Assembly (NCBI GenBank): GCA_031289065.1
Contig: JAITQI010000178.1
Coordinates: 1 to 20,081 of the forward strand
Source: Oscillospiraceae bacterium
GTDB lineage: Bacteria > Bacillota > Clostridia > Oscillospirales > UBA929
DNA length: 20,081 nt
Reading direction: 5' to 3'
Shown here: in pieces, positions 6,670-14,312 of the stretch
How positions within the stretch are numbered: position 1 is the first letter of the stretch
How the letters are laid out: every line of letters begins with the position of its first letter
Position numbers and translations under genes: made by a program
The notes under the pieces: generated by a model
Databases searched by the model: none
Seen by the model: the letters and a program-made list of their open reading frames with translations, nothing else
Told to the model about the DNA's origin: nothing

Positions 6670-9312
6670 TTATTTGGCGTTTAACCGCGTTTCGACCAGG
6701 CCCTCAACCAACGATAGGGCTTCGTTTAGTTTGCTGGGGTCTTTGCCGCCGCCCATGGCGCTGTCGGGGCGGCCGCCGCCGGAGCCGCCGGCGGCTTGGG
6801 AGACGGCTTTGATGAGGTCGCCGGCGCGGACGCCGCGGGCGACGGCCTCTTTGCCGCAGACGGCCAGGAAGGTGATTTTATCCTCCGTCAGGACGGCCAG
6901 CACGGCGGCCAGGTTGGGTTCCTTGTCCCGGAGGAAGTCCCCGGCGGCGCGGAGGGTTTCGGGGTCCGCGCCGGGTTGCTCGGCGGCGATGACCTTGAGG
7001 CCGCCGACGGTTTTGGCGGAGGCCAGCAGCGTTTCCAGGCCGCCCCGCTGCCCGTCGGCGCGGAGTTTCTCCAACGCCCGCTGGGCGGCGCGCAGACCGG
7101 TGAGGGTTTGTTCGGCCCGGGCGGTCAGTTCCTGGGGGCGGACTTTGAAACGGGCGGCCAGGCTGTCCAGCAGGGCGGCGTCGGTTCGGGTGTCGGCCAA
7201 CGCCCGCAGGCCCACGTGGGCCTCGACGCGCCGCACCCCGGCGGCCACGGAGGACTCGCCCAGAGGGGCGAACAGGCCGACCCCGGCGGTGTTTTCCAAA
7301 TGGGTGCCGCCGCAGAGCTCGACGGACAGCTCGCCCATCCGCACGACCCGGACGACGTCCCCGTATTTTTCGCCGAACAGGGCCATGGCTCCCAGGGCTT
7401 TGGCCTCGGCCACCGGCATTTCCCGCACTGAGACCGGCGTCACGGTGAGGGCCATGCGATTGACGCGGTCGGTCACGTCGGCCAGCTGTTCGGGGGTGAC
7501 GGCGGCGTAATGGGTGAAGTCAAAGCGCAGTCTGTCCGGTTCCACCAGCGACCCGGCTTGCTCCACGTGATCGCCCAGCACTTGGCGCAGGGCGCTGTGG
7601 AGCAGATGGGTGGCTGAATGGGCGCGGGCGACGGCGCGGCGGCGCTCGGCATCGACTTGGGCGGACACGGTCTCACCCTTGGACAGTTCGCCGGAGAGCA
7701 CTTCGCCGATGTGCAGGTACTTGCCGTCCTTGGTTTTTTTGACGTCGTCTACCCGGAGGACGGCGTTTTCTGAGACCAGCTGCCCGGCGTCGGCCACCTG
7801 ACCGCCGCTTTCGGCGTAGAAGGGGGTCTCGTCCAGGGCGACGCTGACGGTCTCCCCTTCGGAAACGCTGTCCCGCAGGGCGCCCTCGGCGGCGATGGCC
7901 AGCACGCGGCCCCGGCCGGTCAAGGCGTCGTAGCCGGTGAAGACGGTGCGCAGGTCGCGGTCAAGACCCAAATCCAGGGCGGCCCAGCCCTGGTCGCCCA
8001 AGGCGGCCCGAGCGGCCCGGGCCCGTTCCCGCTGCTGCTTCATCAGGGCGTCGAAAGTGGCCCGGTCCAGGGTCATGTGTTCCTCTTCCAAAATCTCTAC
8101 GGTCAAGTCCACGGGGAAACCGAAGGTGTCGTACAGTTTGAAGGCGCTATCCCCGGGCAGTTCCGAGGTTCCGGCGGCGCGGAGGCGCTCCACCGTCTCC
8201 CGGAGCAGGCCCAGACCGGCGTCGATGGTCTTCTCAAAACGCTCTTCCTCGGCGCGGATGACCCGGGCGATGGCGTCGGCTTTCTCCCGCAGGGCGGGAT
8301 AGGCCTGCTCGCTGTTTTCCACGACGGTGCGGCAGACCTCGAAAAGGAAGGGCTTGCGCACCCCCAACAGACGCCCGTGCCGGGCGGCCCGGCGGAGCAG
8401 GCGGCGCAGGACATAGCCCCGCCCCTCGTTGGAAGGCAGAACGCCGTCGCAGACCAGCATGGTGGTGGAACGGATGTGGTCGGTGACGATGCGCAGGGAG
8501 ATGTCGGAGCGGTCGCTCTGGCGGTAGGGCACCCCGGCGATGGCCGAAATGTGTTCCCGGATGCGTTTGATGGTGTCCACCTCGAAGAGGTTGTCCACCC
8601 CCTGCATGAGGCAGGCCAGACGCTCTAGGCCCATGCCGGTGTCGATGTTTTTCTGTTTTAAGGGGGTATAGTTGCCCTGGCCGTCGTTGCTGAACTGGGT
8701 GAACACCAGGTTCCAGAACTCCACGTAGCGGTCACAGTCGCAGCCCACCTTGCAGTCAGGGCTGCCGCAGCCGTTTTCCGCGCCCCGGTCGAAGTAAATC
8801 TCGGAGCAGGGGCCGCAGGGGCCCGCGCCGATCTCCCAGAAGTTGTCCGCCTTGCCGAGGCGGGTCATATGGGAGGGCTCGACGCCGATCTCCTTTGTCC
8901 AGATGTCGTAGGCCTCGTCGTCGTCGAGGTAGACCGAGATATAGAGCTTGTCGGGGGGCATCGCCATGACGCCGGTGCAGAATTCCCAGGCCCAGGCGGC
9001 GGCCTCCCGCTTGAAGTAGTCGCCGAAGGAAAAGTTGCCCAGCATCTCGAAGAAGGTGCCGTGGCGGGAGGTCTGGCCCACCCGCTCAATGTCGGGGGTG
9101 CGGATACACTTCTGGCAGGTGGTGGCCCGGGCCCGGGGCGGGGTGACCTCGCCGGAGAAATAGGGCTTTAGGGGGGCCATGCCCGAGTTGATGAGCAACA
9201 GGGAGGCGTCCCCTTGGGGGATGAGGGGAAAGCTGGGCAGACGCAAATGGCCCTTGCCCTCGTAAAAGGACAGGAATTTTTCGCGGATTTCATTGAGCCC
9301 CAACGGCTGCAT
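6670..9312 (-). CDS. alaS: Alanine--tRNA ligase
   Basis: AlaS charges tRNA-Ala and clears mischarged Ser/Gly. The 880 residues match the full-length bacterial enzyme. The class II catalytic core occupies about 1-450, with TSRHGTFFEMLGNFSFGDYF as motif 2 region and DTGMGLERLACLMQG as motif 3 region. A Cys/His-rich segment (CGSPDCKVGCDCDRY) follows the FWEIGAGPCGPCSEIYFD motif. The editing domain carries zinc-site residues HSATH (565-569) and CGGTH (667-671). The C-terminal DHHA1 domain ends with the glycine-rich GGSGGGRPDSAMGGG. The start is ATG 9312, with AGGAGG about 7 nt upstream. It lies 70 bp after mltG on the same strand. That gap is too short for a T-box leader, so any tRNA-responsive control would have to lie further upstream. 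Confidence 0.97.
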   Translation of the reverse strand: MQPLGLNEIREKFLSFYEGKGHLRLPSFPLIPQGDASLLLINSGMAPLKPYFSGEVTPPRARATTCQKCIRTPDIERVGQTSRHGTFFEMLGNFSFGDYFKREAAAWAWEFCTGVMAMPPDKLYISVYLDDDEAYDIWTKEIGVEPSHMTRLGKADNFWEIGAGPCGPCSEIYFDRGAENGCGSPDCKVGCDCDRYVEFWNLVFTQFSNDGQGNYTPLKQKNIDTGMGLERLACLMQGVDNLFEVDTIKRIREHISAIAGVPYRQSDRSDISLRIVTDHIRSTTMLVCDGVLPSNEGRGYVLRRLLRRAARHGRLLGVRKPFLFEVCRTVVENSEQAYPALREKADAIARVIRAEEERFEKTIDAGLGLLRETVERLRAAGTSELPGDSAFKLYDTFGFPVDLTVEILEEEHMTLDRATFDALMKQQRERARAARAALGDQGWAALDLGLDRDLRTVFTGYDALTGRGRVLAIAAEGALRDSVSEGETVSVALDETPFYAESGGQVADAGQLVSENAVLRVDDVKKTKDGKYLHIGEVLSGELSKGETVSAQVDAERRRAVARAHSATHLLHSALRQVLGDHVEQAGSLVEPDRLRFDFTHYAAVTPEQLADVTDRVNRMALTVTPVSVREMPVAEAKALGAMALFGEKYGDVVRVVRMGELSVELCGGTHLENTAGVGLFAPLGESSVAAGVRRVEAHVGLRALADTRTDAALLDSLAARFKVRPQELTARAEQTLTGLRAAQRALEKLRADGQRGGLETLLASAKTVGGLKVIAAEQPGADPETLRAAGDFLRDKEPNLAAVLAVLTEDKITFLAVCGKEAVARGVRAGDLIKAVSQAAGGSGGGRPDSAMGGGKDPSKLNEALSLVEGLVETRLNAK

Positions 9313-9382
9313 GTTGGTTCCTCCTGACAGTCAACAAAAATTGAGGGGGGATAAACGGGGCGCGGTTCGAGGCGCGCCGGGG

Positions 9383-10558
9383 TTAGCCGCCCGCGGCGGC
9401 GGCCTGTTTCGCCTCTTCGACCACCTTGTTGTGTTCGGCCAGCGTCCGGGAGAACTGGTGTACGCCGTCTTTGTTGACCGCGTAAAAATAGTAGTTGGTC
9501 TCATCCGGGTCGAGGGCCGCCACGAGGGAGGAGCGGCCGGGGGAGGCGATGGGGCCGGGGGGCAGGCCGGGATACAGGCGGGTGTTGTACGGACTGTCGA
9601 TTTGCAGGTCGGCGTCGGTGAGCTGATCCTTGTGTTCGGGCAGGGCGTACAGGATGGTGGCGTCGATTTCCAGGTAGGGGAAGCTGTCGCTGCGCAGGCG
9701 GTTGTAGATGACCGAGGCGATGGTGGGGGCCTCCTGGGCGTTGGCGGCCTCGCGCTCGACCATGGCGGCGATGGTCACGATTTCGTGGATGGAATAGCCC
9801 ATGCTCTCGGCCCGGGCCCGCATGTCGGCGGTGAGCTTGCGGTTGAAGTTGGACAGCATTTTGCTCAAAACGTCAACCGGATCCTCCCCCACGTAGAAGT
9901 CATAGGTGTCGGGGAACAGGTAGCCCTCCAGGCGGTTGTCCGCGATGGGCAGGTCGTCCAGGAAGCTGTAGGAGAATTTGTGGGTCCGGGCGGTTGCCCA
10001 GAGGGAGGCTTCGTCGCAGACCTTGTTTTCGGCCAGACGGGCGAAAATATCCTTCATGGTGAAGCCCTCGGGGATGACCACCTTGACGATGGCGCGGTAC
10101 TGGGAGCCCTTCTTCATAGCGGACACTATGGCCATATAGTCCAGGTTGGTGTCCACGGTATAGGTGCCGGGAACGATTTTGGACTCGGCGTCGGTGACGT
10201 TGGCGTAGAGTTTGAACAGCCAGGGCCACTGCACCAGCTCTTGTTCCTGCAGGATCGCGGTGATTTCCGAGATGGTGGCCCCTTCGGGTACCTCGACGGT
10301 CACCTGGCCCTCCGGTTTGGACAGGCCGAGCACCTCGTTGGCCGACATCCAGCCGAAACCGGCAAGCAGGGCCGACAGACAGACGACAAACAAAAAGTAC
10401 AGGACGCCGGTCAAGCAGCCGGTATTTGTCCGCTTGCCCTTCCGGGCGGATGACCGGTTGGCGGGCCGGGCCCCTTGTTGGGAGGGCGGAGTCCCTTTCC
10501 GGGGGGGAGGGGTTCCCTGCCGGGCTGGGCGGGAACTTCTGTTGGGCGGCTGAGGCAC
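9383..10558 (-). CDS. mltG: Endolytic murein transglycosylase MltG (YceG-like)
   Basis: MltG cuts nascent peptidoglycan strands at the membrane and sets glycan length. From GTG 10558 the product has 391 residues. A basic, Pro/Ser-rich cytosolic tail (1-48) is followed by one membrane helix (about 49-71), a LysM-like region (VTVEVPEGATISEI, about 86-130), and the YceG catalytic domain. IAAMVEREA holds the catalytic glutamate (Glu268); EGYLFPDTY (211-219), ASVIYNRL and SPYNTRLYPGLPPGPI are family signatures. Start choice: AGAAGGGAG touches ATG 10567 directly but lies 9 nt before GTG 10558, so GTG is preferred; ATG 10567 would add three residues. The frame stays open to 10621 but lacks a ribosome site there. 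It is transcribed away from the small peptide gene at 10658 and probably together with alaS. Confidence 0.92.
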   Translation of the reverse strand: MPQPPNRSSRPARQGTPPPRKGTPPSQQGARPANRSSARKGKRTNTGCLTGVLYFLFVVCLSALLAGFGWMSANEVLGLSKPEGQVTVEVPEGATISEITAILQEQELVQWPWLFKLYANVTDAESKIVPGTYTVDTNLDYMAIVSAMKKGSQYRAIVKVVIPEGFTMKDIFARLAENKVCDEASLWATARTHKFSYSFLDDLPIADNRLEGYLFPDTYDFYVGEDPVDVLSKMLSNFNRKLTADMRARAESMGYSIHEIVTIAAMVEREAANAQEAPTIASVIYNRLRSDSFPYLEIDATILYALPEHKDQLTDADLQIDSPYNTRLYPGLPPGPIASPGRSSLVAALDPDETNYYFYAVNKDGVHQFSRTLAEHNKVVEEAKQAAAAGG

Positions 10559-10582
10559 GGAGGCCATCTCCCTTCTGGCGCT

Positions 10583-10619
10583 GTACCGCCCGGGGTGTAA
10601 CACCGGCCGGGCGGGGTAC
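10583..10619. promoter_or_regulatory. Nested palindrome between mltG and the small peptide gene
   Basis: An outer imperfect inverted repeat (GTACC-GCCCGG, 10583-10593, with CCGGGC-GG-GGTAC, 10607-10619) surrounds the inner palindrome GGTGT-A-ACACC (10594-10604). It sits between two divergent genes and could be an operator or a leader hairpin for mltG. The structure is visible; the role is inference. Confidence 0.35.
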
Positions 10620-10626
10620 ATATGAT
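10598..10626 (+). promoter_or_regulatory. Possible promoter of the small peptide gene
   Basis: TATGAT (10621-10626) is a good -10 box with TACA just before it. The matching -35 position (10598-10603, TAACAC) is poor. Transcription would begin near 10633, leaving about 25 nt before ATG 10658. Confidence 0.3.
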
Positions 10627-10657
10627 AAGGCAGAGCTCAATAAGTGAGGTGAAAACC

Positions 10658-10741
10658 ATGTGCTTCAAAGAATTGTTTGACGACAACGCTCTGATCTGGA
10701 TCGTGCTGATCATCGTGATCCTGTGCTGTTTCTGCGACTGA
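10658..10741 (+). CDS. 27-residue Cys-rich membrane peptide
   Basis: A complete small gene. ATG 10658 follows GTGAGGTG with about 7 nt spacing, and TGA ends at 10741. The peptide opens MCFKELFDDN, continues as one strongly hydrophobic helix (about residues 12-24, rich in Ile, Leu and Val, with one Trp), and ends with a Cys-Cys-Phe-Cys-Asp cluster. It therefore has four cysteines in total. Peptides of this pattern (short acidic head, one helix, Cys-rich end) are, to my knowledge, common unannotated small proteins in clostridial genomes; their function is unknown. A strong terminator starts 14 bp past the stop, so the gene looks like an independent transcription unit divergent from mltG. The gene call rests on the ribosome site, helix and terminator together. 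Confidence 0.75.
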   Translation: MCFKELFDDNALIWIVLIIVILCCFCD

Positions 10742-10755
10742 CGAACCTCAGAAGG

Positions 10756-10817
10756 CAGCGGACAGGGGTCAGAGCCGACGTACAGCGTCTTCGGCTCCGG
10801 CCTCTGTCCGCTGTTTT
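10756..10817 (+). terminator. Terminator of the small peptide gene
   Basis: A 23-bp stem (10756-10778 with 10791-10813) has two G-U pairs and one A-C mismatch, and on the plus strand runs straight into TTTT (10814-10817). On the minus strand it could also stop readthrough from the PfpI-family gene, though there the T tail is poor. Confidence 0.85.
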
Positions 10818-10832
10818 CCGCCGTTTGTCGGG

Positions 10833-11399
10833 TCAGGTCAGGGATTTGTCGGCTTCGGCGTGGTGAATGGCGGCGCGTATGGCCTCGGCGGCCCCCCAGC
10901 CTCGCAGCATGGCGGTCAGCTTGAGGGCAAACTCCACCGCCGAACCGGCGGCCCGGGCGGTGATGATGTTCAAGTCATGGGTGACCTGGCGGTCGGTTTC
11001 GATGTGGACGCCGTGGTCGGTCAGGGTCTGCTCGCAGTCGGGGAAACACACGGCGCGTTTGCCCTTGAGCAAGCCCAACTCGGCCAGCAGCGCCGGGGCG
11101 GCGCAAATGGCCCCGATGAGCTTCCCGGCCCGGGCGGCGTCCCGCAGCAAGGTTTTTACGGCGGGGCTGTGTCGCAGGTTGTCCACGCCGGGGCCGCCGG
11201 GCAGGACGAGCATCTCCATATCGGAGACGTCCAGCCCGTCGAGAACGGCGTCGGCCTCGACGGTCAGCCCGTGGGCGGACGTCACCCGGCGGTCGGACAC
11301 GCCCACTGTGGTCAGGGGAATGTCGGCCCGGCGCAGGACGTCGATGGGGGCGACAGCCTCGAGGTCCTCAAAGCCGTCGGCCAAAAGCAGGTAGACCAT
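10833..11399 (-). CDS. DJ-1/PfpI family protein
   Basis: The family covers glyoxalase/deglycase-like, chaperone-like and redox-sensing proteins of about 180-190 residues; from ATG 11399 this one has 188. The fold signatures are complete: DGFEDLEAVAPIDVLRRA with the conserved glutamate Glu11, LVLPGGPGVDNLR (64-76), and the nucleophile elbow GAICAAP with Cys99. This pattern matches the YajL/ThiJ-like DJ-1 subgroup, not the heat-stable protease branch. An upstream GTG (11411) lies only 2 nt from the AAGGAG site, whereas ATG 11399 lies 14 nt from it. ATG was chosen because family members begin MVY-hydrophobic-DGFE; GTG would add four residues. It follows the degV-family gene by 36 bp on the same strand, so co-transcription is likely. 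The exact reaction is not predictable. Confidence 0.9.
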   Translation of the reverse strand: MVYLLLADGFEDLEAVAPIDVLRRADIPLTTVGVSDRRVTSAHGLTVEADAVLDGLDVSDMEMLVLPGGPGVDNLRHSPAVKTLLRDAARAGKLIGAICAAPALLAELGLLKGKRAVCFPDCEQTLTDHGVHIETDRQVTHDLNIITARAAGSAVEFALKLTAMLRGWGAAEAIRAAIHHAEADKSLT

Positions 11400-11435
11400 G
11401 GTAAAAAACACCGCTCCTTCAAACGTTCACTGAGA

Positions 11436-12266
11436 TCAAAAACTCAAAACCACGCCCTTGTCGCAGGCGTAGAAGGAACTCAGGCCCCGGGTCTCGATGA
11501 TGCGGGTCTTGCCGAAACGGAAACGCCTTTTGGCTTTTTCCAGCAGTTCCTCGGCGAGGGTGGGGTTGTTGCAGTGGGCGATGACCAGGTCGTCTCCGTC
11601 GATGACGCGGCCGCACTCGGCGATGGCGTCGAGGAGACGGTCGGCCACGCTTTGATCCCGCCACACCTTGCCACACAGCTCGATTTCGCCGTCCTTGGCG
11701 CCCAGCAGGGGTTTGATGCCCAACATGGACACGAGGGCGCCGGCGATCTTGCTCATGCGGCCGTTTTTGACCAGGTTGCTCACATCGTCCAGGACGAACA
11801 GGGTCTTCATGTCGTCGATGAAACGGGTGATGGTTTCGATGACGGTGCCGCGGGGTTCGCCGTTGTTGAGCAGCTCACGGATTTTATAGGCGATGAGCAC
11901 TTCGCCGCAGACGGCGCTCTGAGAGTCGAAAACATGGGTTTCGGCCCCCTCCTCCCGGGCCATTTGGGCGCCGATCAGGGCGGAGGAAAAAGAGCCGGAC
12001 AGCTTGGAGGAGATGGTCACGGCGAAACTTTTACCGGCGTTGACAAAGGCCTGCTTGAAGTCGTAAGGCGAGGGGCAGCTGGAGGTCATCCGTTCGGTGC
12101 AGGCCTTCATTTTTTGCAGTAAAACAGGGACGCTCAGCGTGTCGTCGTCCACGATGGACTCACCGGCGATGTTGATGTGGAAGGGGACGGTGTCTTCCGC
12201 GCCCAGTTCGGCCTTCATTTCGTCGGTGAGGTCACAGCAACTGTCGGCAACAATTCGGTAGTTCAC
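11436..12266 (-). CDS. DegV family fatty-acid-binding protein
   Basis: DegV/FakB-type proteins bind a fatty acid; FakB members present it to the kinase FakA for incorporation into phospholipid. The start is GTG 12266, with AAGGAG 9 nt upstream, giving 276 residues. An in-frame extension upstream (to 12338) lacks a ribosome site and was not used. Family landmarks in order are YRIVADSCCDL (3-13), TISSKLSGSFSSA with the lipid-contact serine, the long helix region LLNNGEPRGTVIETITRFID, and LVKNGRMSKIAGALVSMLGIKPLL, followed by the C-terminal domain. A fakA-like gene is not in this window. A hairpin-forming stretch lies between this gene and the upstream GNAT gene. Confidence 0.92.
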   Translation of the reverse strand: MNYRIVADSCCDLTDEMKAELGAEDTVPFHINIAGESIVDDDTLSVPVLLQKMKACTERMTSSCPSPYDFKQAFVNAGKSFAVTISSKLSGSFSSALIGAQMAREEGAETHVFDSQSAVCGEVLIAYKIRELLNNGEPRGTVIETITRFIDDMKTLFVLDDVSNLVKNGRMSKIAGALVSMLGIKPLLGAKDGEIELCGKVWRDQSVADRLLDAIAECGRVIDGDDLVIAHCNNPTLAEELLEKAKRRFRFGKTRIIETRGLSSFYACDKGVVLSF

Positions 12267-12296
12267 AATGTGTAGCTCCTTACGCCGGAAGAGATT

Positions 12297-12356
12297 GGAC
12301 AGAGAACAGAAAGAGGCGACGCGTTTTTGTAGGGACACGCTTGTTCTCTGATGTCC
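12297..12356 (-). promoter_or_regulatory. Long-range inverted repeat between the GNAT and degV-family genes
   Basis: GGAC-AGAGAACA (12297-12308) pairs with TGTTCTCT-GAT-GTCC (12342-12356), enclosing about 33 nt. It begins 12 bp past the GNAT stop and ends about 30 bp before the DegV start. It has no T-tract on either side, so a leader structure or operator fits better than a classical terminator. Confidence 0.35.
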
Positions 12357-12367
12357 GCCTTCCGTGA

Positions 12368-13270
12368 TCAGTTATGCATCAGATGCATGTAGGGGTTGTC
12401 CGGGGCGAAGAGGGCTTCGGCCAGGGCGGCGGCGTCCCATACGGGGGCGTCCGGAGGGGCGGCGGTCCCGTCCTCCGGGGCGAGGTTCCAGGGGGCGTAA
12501 TCGTCTTCGGCGGGGCCTTTGGGGGTGCTGCGTCCGGCCTGGGCGGCCAGTTCGAGGGCGCGGACAGCTTTGACAATCCGAAGACAGCCAAAGGGGACGG
12601 GCGGGCCCGCCTCCGCCGCGCCGGGGCCGAAGCATTCGGAAGGCTCATCCCCTCCGTCCGGATAGACCGCGTAGCCGTCATGCCCGTCCAGCAGCACGCG
12701 CCCGCCGGACAGGGCGCATTCCCGCAGAATCTGCCGCCAATGGGCGGGGGGACGGGTCAGATGCGCCCGGGCGCCCAGGTGGGCCTCGTACAGGGCGCCG
12801 AGCAGGGGGATGTCGCCCTCCCCCGCCGGGCGGGGCGTTTGGGCGAAGCGATATGTCCGCTTGGGGTGACGGAAGACCGGCGCGAAGCCAAAGGGGCGGT
12901 AAAAAGAAAATAACCAGTCCTCCTGGGGGATGAGCACCGCCAATAGGATGCCGCGCAGGTGCATTTCGAAGAGCGCCTGGTCGAGCAAATCGGAGGCTAC
13001 GCCCCGCCGTCGGTCATCCGGGTGGACGGCCAGGCCGTAGATATAGGCGGTAGGAACCTCGCGGCCCAGCCATCGCATGGCGCAGGGCAGCATATGCAGC
13101 ATACCCGCCGGGCTGCCGTCTTCCCGGACGCACAGCAGGGCGTAGGCCGGGTCGTACAGTTCGGCGAAGAAGTAATCGGAGAAGGGGGCCTCGCCGGGAA
13201 AACAGATGTCCCAGAGGGCTTTGACAGACGGCGCGTCCTCCGGGCGGGCGTAGCGCAAATCATAGGACAT
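12368..13270 (-). CDS. GNAT family N-acetyltransferase (Eis-like layout)
   Basis: The 300-residue product starts MSYDLRYARPEDAPSVKALW, a standard GNAT opening. The acetyl-CoA loop is at LAVHPDDRRRGVASDLLDQAL (about 92-112), followed by FYRPFGFAPVF, the usual end of the GNAT fold. The C-terminal half (about 150-300) contains GCLRIVKAVRALELA, which resembles the sterol-carrier-like tail of Eis-type acetyltransferases. That makes a two-domain protein of the broad Eis class likely, but somewhat shorter than Eis itself. ATG 13270 is 10 nt after GGAGG and 2 nt after the stop of the TagA-type gene, so translation is probably coupled. The substrate is unknown; Eis-like proteins acetylate amines such as aminoglycosides, but that is not shown here. 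Confidence 0.88.
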   Translation of the reverse strand: MSYDLRYARPEDAPSVKALWDICFPGEAPFSDYFFAELYDPAYALLCVREDGSPAGMLHMLPCAMRWLGREVPTAYIYGLAVHPDDRRRGVASDLLDQALFEMHLRGILLAVLIPQEDWLFSFYRPFGFAPVFRHPKRTYRFAQTPRPAGEGDIPLLGALYEAHLGARAHLTRPPAHWRQILRECALSGGRVLLDGHDGYAVYPDGGDEPSECFGPGAAEAGPPVPFGCLRIVKAVRALELAAQAGRSTPKGPAEDDYAPWNLAPEDGTAAPPDAPVWDAAALAEALFAPDNPYMHLMHN

Positions 13271-13272
13271 GT

Positions 13273-14019
13273 TCACAGCGCCTCCCTCGACCCGTTCGTT
13301 TTGTTTTTGGCCCGCCGCGCCGCCCAGAGAAAGGCGGGCAGACGGAGGGTGCGGAAAAGGCGTTTCGGCTGACGCAGTGTCCGGTAGAGCCACTCCAGGT
13401 TGAGGCGGATGAACAGTTGGGGGGCGCGTTTGAGCCTTCCGGCCCAGACGTCGAAGGTGCCGCCCAGGCCGACGAGCAGCCGCGCACCGGTTCTGGCGGC
13501 GTATTGCCTCATGAACAGCTCCTGTTTGGGCGCGCCCAGGCAGACGAATACCGCGTGGGCCCCGGCGGCCCGGATGGCGTCGGCGACGTCGGGCTGCGAC
13601 CCGTCGGCAAAGTATCCGTCCCGCACACCGCACACGCGCAGGCCGGGATGGGCTTCGGCGGCGCGACGGGCGGCCTCCTCGGCCACGCCGGGCGACGCGC
13701 CCAGGAAATACACCAGCGCGCCGGTCTCGGCCAGCACGGGCAGCAACGCCTGGGCGAAGTCGATACCGGCCACCCGTTCCCGGATGGGCAGGCCCAGGAT
13801 CCGGGCGGCCCTGATGACGCCGATGCCGTCGGGTAACACCAGATCGGCGGCGTTTATGGCCTCCCGGGCGGCGGGGTTTTTGCGGGCCTGTTGAACAATT
13901 TCGGCGTTGGGGGTGGCCACTGTGCGGGGCGCGTCCCCGGCCAGAAAAACGCGGGCCCTGTCCACCGCTTGGGGCAAGGTCAGGGTGTCAAAGGCGATGC
14001 CCAGAATCTCACAGCGCAC
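13273..14019 (-). CDS. WecG/TagA/CpsF family glycosyltransferase
   Basis: TagA-type enzymes add N-acetylmannosamine to lipid-linked N-acetylglucosamine, the first committed step of wall teichoic acid or related polymer synthesis. WecG and CpsF relatives use other donor sugars. The 248 residues fit the family. Landmarks are VATPNAEIVQQA (Asn38), LVLPDGIGVIRAA with the likely catalytic Asp64, AGIDFAQALLP, CLGAPKQELFM and GGTFDVWAGRLKRAP. The basic C-terminal tail (RAKNKTNGSRE) suits membrane association. The start is GTG 14019 with GAGGGG 7 nt upstream, behind a good promoter at 14050-14078. Its only downstream partner is the GNAT gene; no other teichoic-acid genes are nearby, so the polymer made is undetermined. 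Confidence 0.92.
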   Translation of the reverse strand: MRCEILGIAFDTLTLPQAVDRARVFLAGDAPRTVATPNAEIVQQARKNPAAREAINAADLVLPDGIGVIRAARILGLPIRERVAGIDFAQALLPVLAETGALVYFLGASPGVAEEAARRAAEAHPGLRVCGVRDGYFADGSQPDVADAIRAAGAHAVFVCLGAPKQELFMRQYAARTGARLLVGLGGTFDVWAGRLKRAPQLFIRLNLEWLYRTLRQPKRLFRTLRLPAFLWAARRAKNKTNGSREAL

Positions 14020-14049
14020 GGAACCGCCCCTCTTTTTGTAGTCTCATGT

Positions 14050-14078
14050 ATTTTACCACATAGCGCGGCGCTTGGCAA
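14050..14078 (-). promoter_or_regulatory. Sigma-A promoter of the TagA-type/GNAT operon
   Basis: On the minus strand TTGCCA (14078-14073) and TAAAAT (14055-14050) are exactly 17 bp apart. Transcription would start near 14043, about 24 nt before the GTG start codon. Confidence 0.75.
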
Positions 14079-14085
14079 CCCGGGC

Positions 14086-14136
14086 TTAAAAGTTTAGAAG
14101 GTTATGCAGTTAGAAGTTTGGCGTTAAAAGTTTAGA
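14086..14136. repeat. Short direct repeats in the intergenic region
   Basis: TTAAAAGTTTAGA occurs at 14086-14098 and 14124-14136, with a partial copy TTAGAAGTTT at 14110-14119. The rest of the 14020-14312 gap holds the promoter above, a doubtful small ORF at 14171-14251 and a terminator. Confidence 0.55.
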
Positions 14137-14257
14137 GGGTTGAGGAACAAAGATAGATAAGGAGGAGGCGTTGCGTGGGTTGAAACAGATTACAGCTACT
14201 GTTGCAACGTGTGTAACAATCTTTCGCTATTGTTTGTTTTCTATCTTTTGATAGATG

Positions 14258-14303
14258 AAACAACCCCTCCGTCAATCTATTGGGATTGACGGAGGGGTTG
14301 TTT
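14258..14303 (-). terminator. Terminator after the sigma/anti-sigma operon
   Basis: A perfect 19-bp stem (14258-14276 with 14285-14303) plus a C-G pair closes over a short loop, 10 bp beyond the stop of the anti-sigma-like gene. The minus-strand tail is TTTCATC, with TTT partly inside the stem. A plus-strand reading gives TTGTTT. Confidence 0.75.
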
Positions 14304-14312
14304 GGGGACTCT

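Noticed and set aside
9313..9382. T-box leader for alaS
   Set aside because: The gap is only 70 bp and lacks the conserved T-box sequence and specifier/antiterminator architecture.
9293..10453. Long plus-strand open frame opposite mltG
   Set aside because: Same reason: composition of an antisense shadow, no ribosome site, and the minus strand encodes an unmistakable MltG.
10860..12122. Plus-strand open frame spanning two genes
   Set aside because: It runs opposite both the PfpI- and DegV-family genes, which are clear families. The plus reading has no motifs.
13271..13633. N-terminal extension of the GNAT protein
   Set aside because: It is an out-of-frame reading of the TagA-type gene. ATG 13270 has a ribosome site and begins the GNAT fold.
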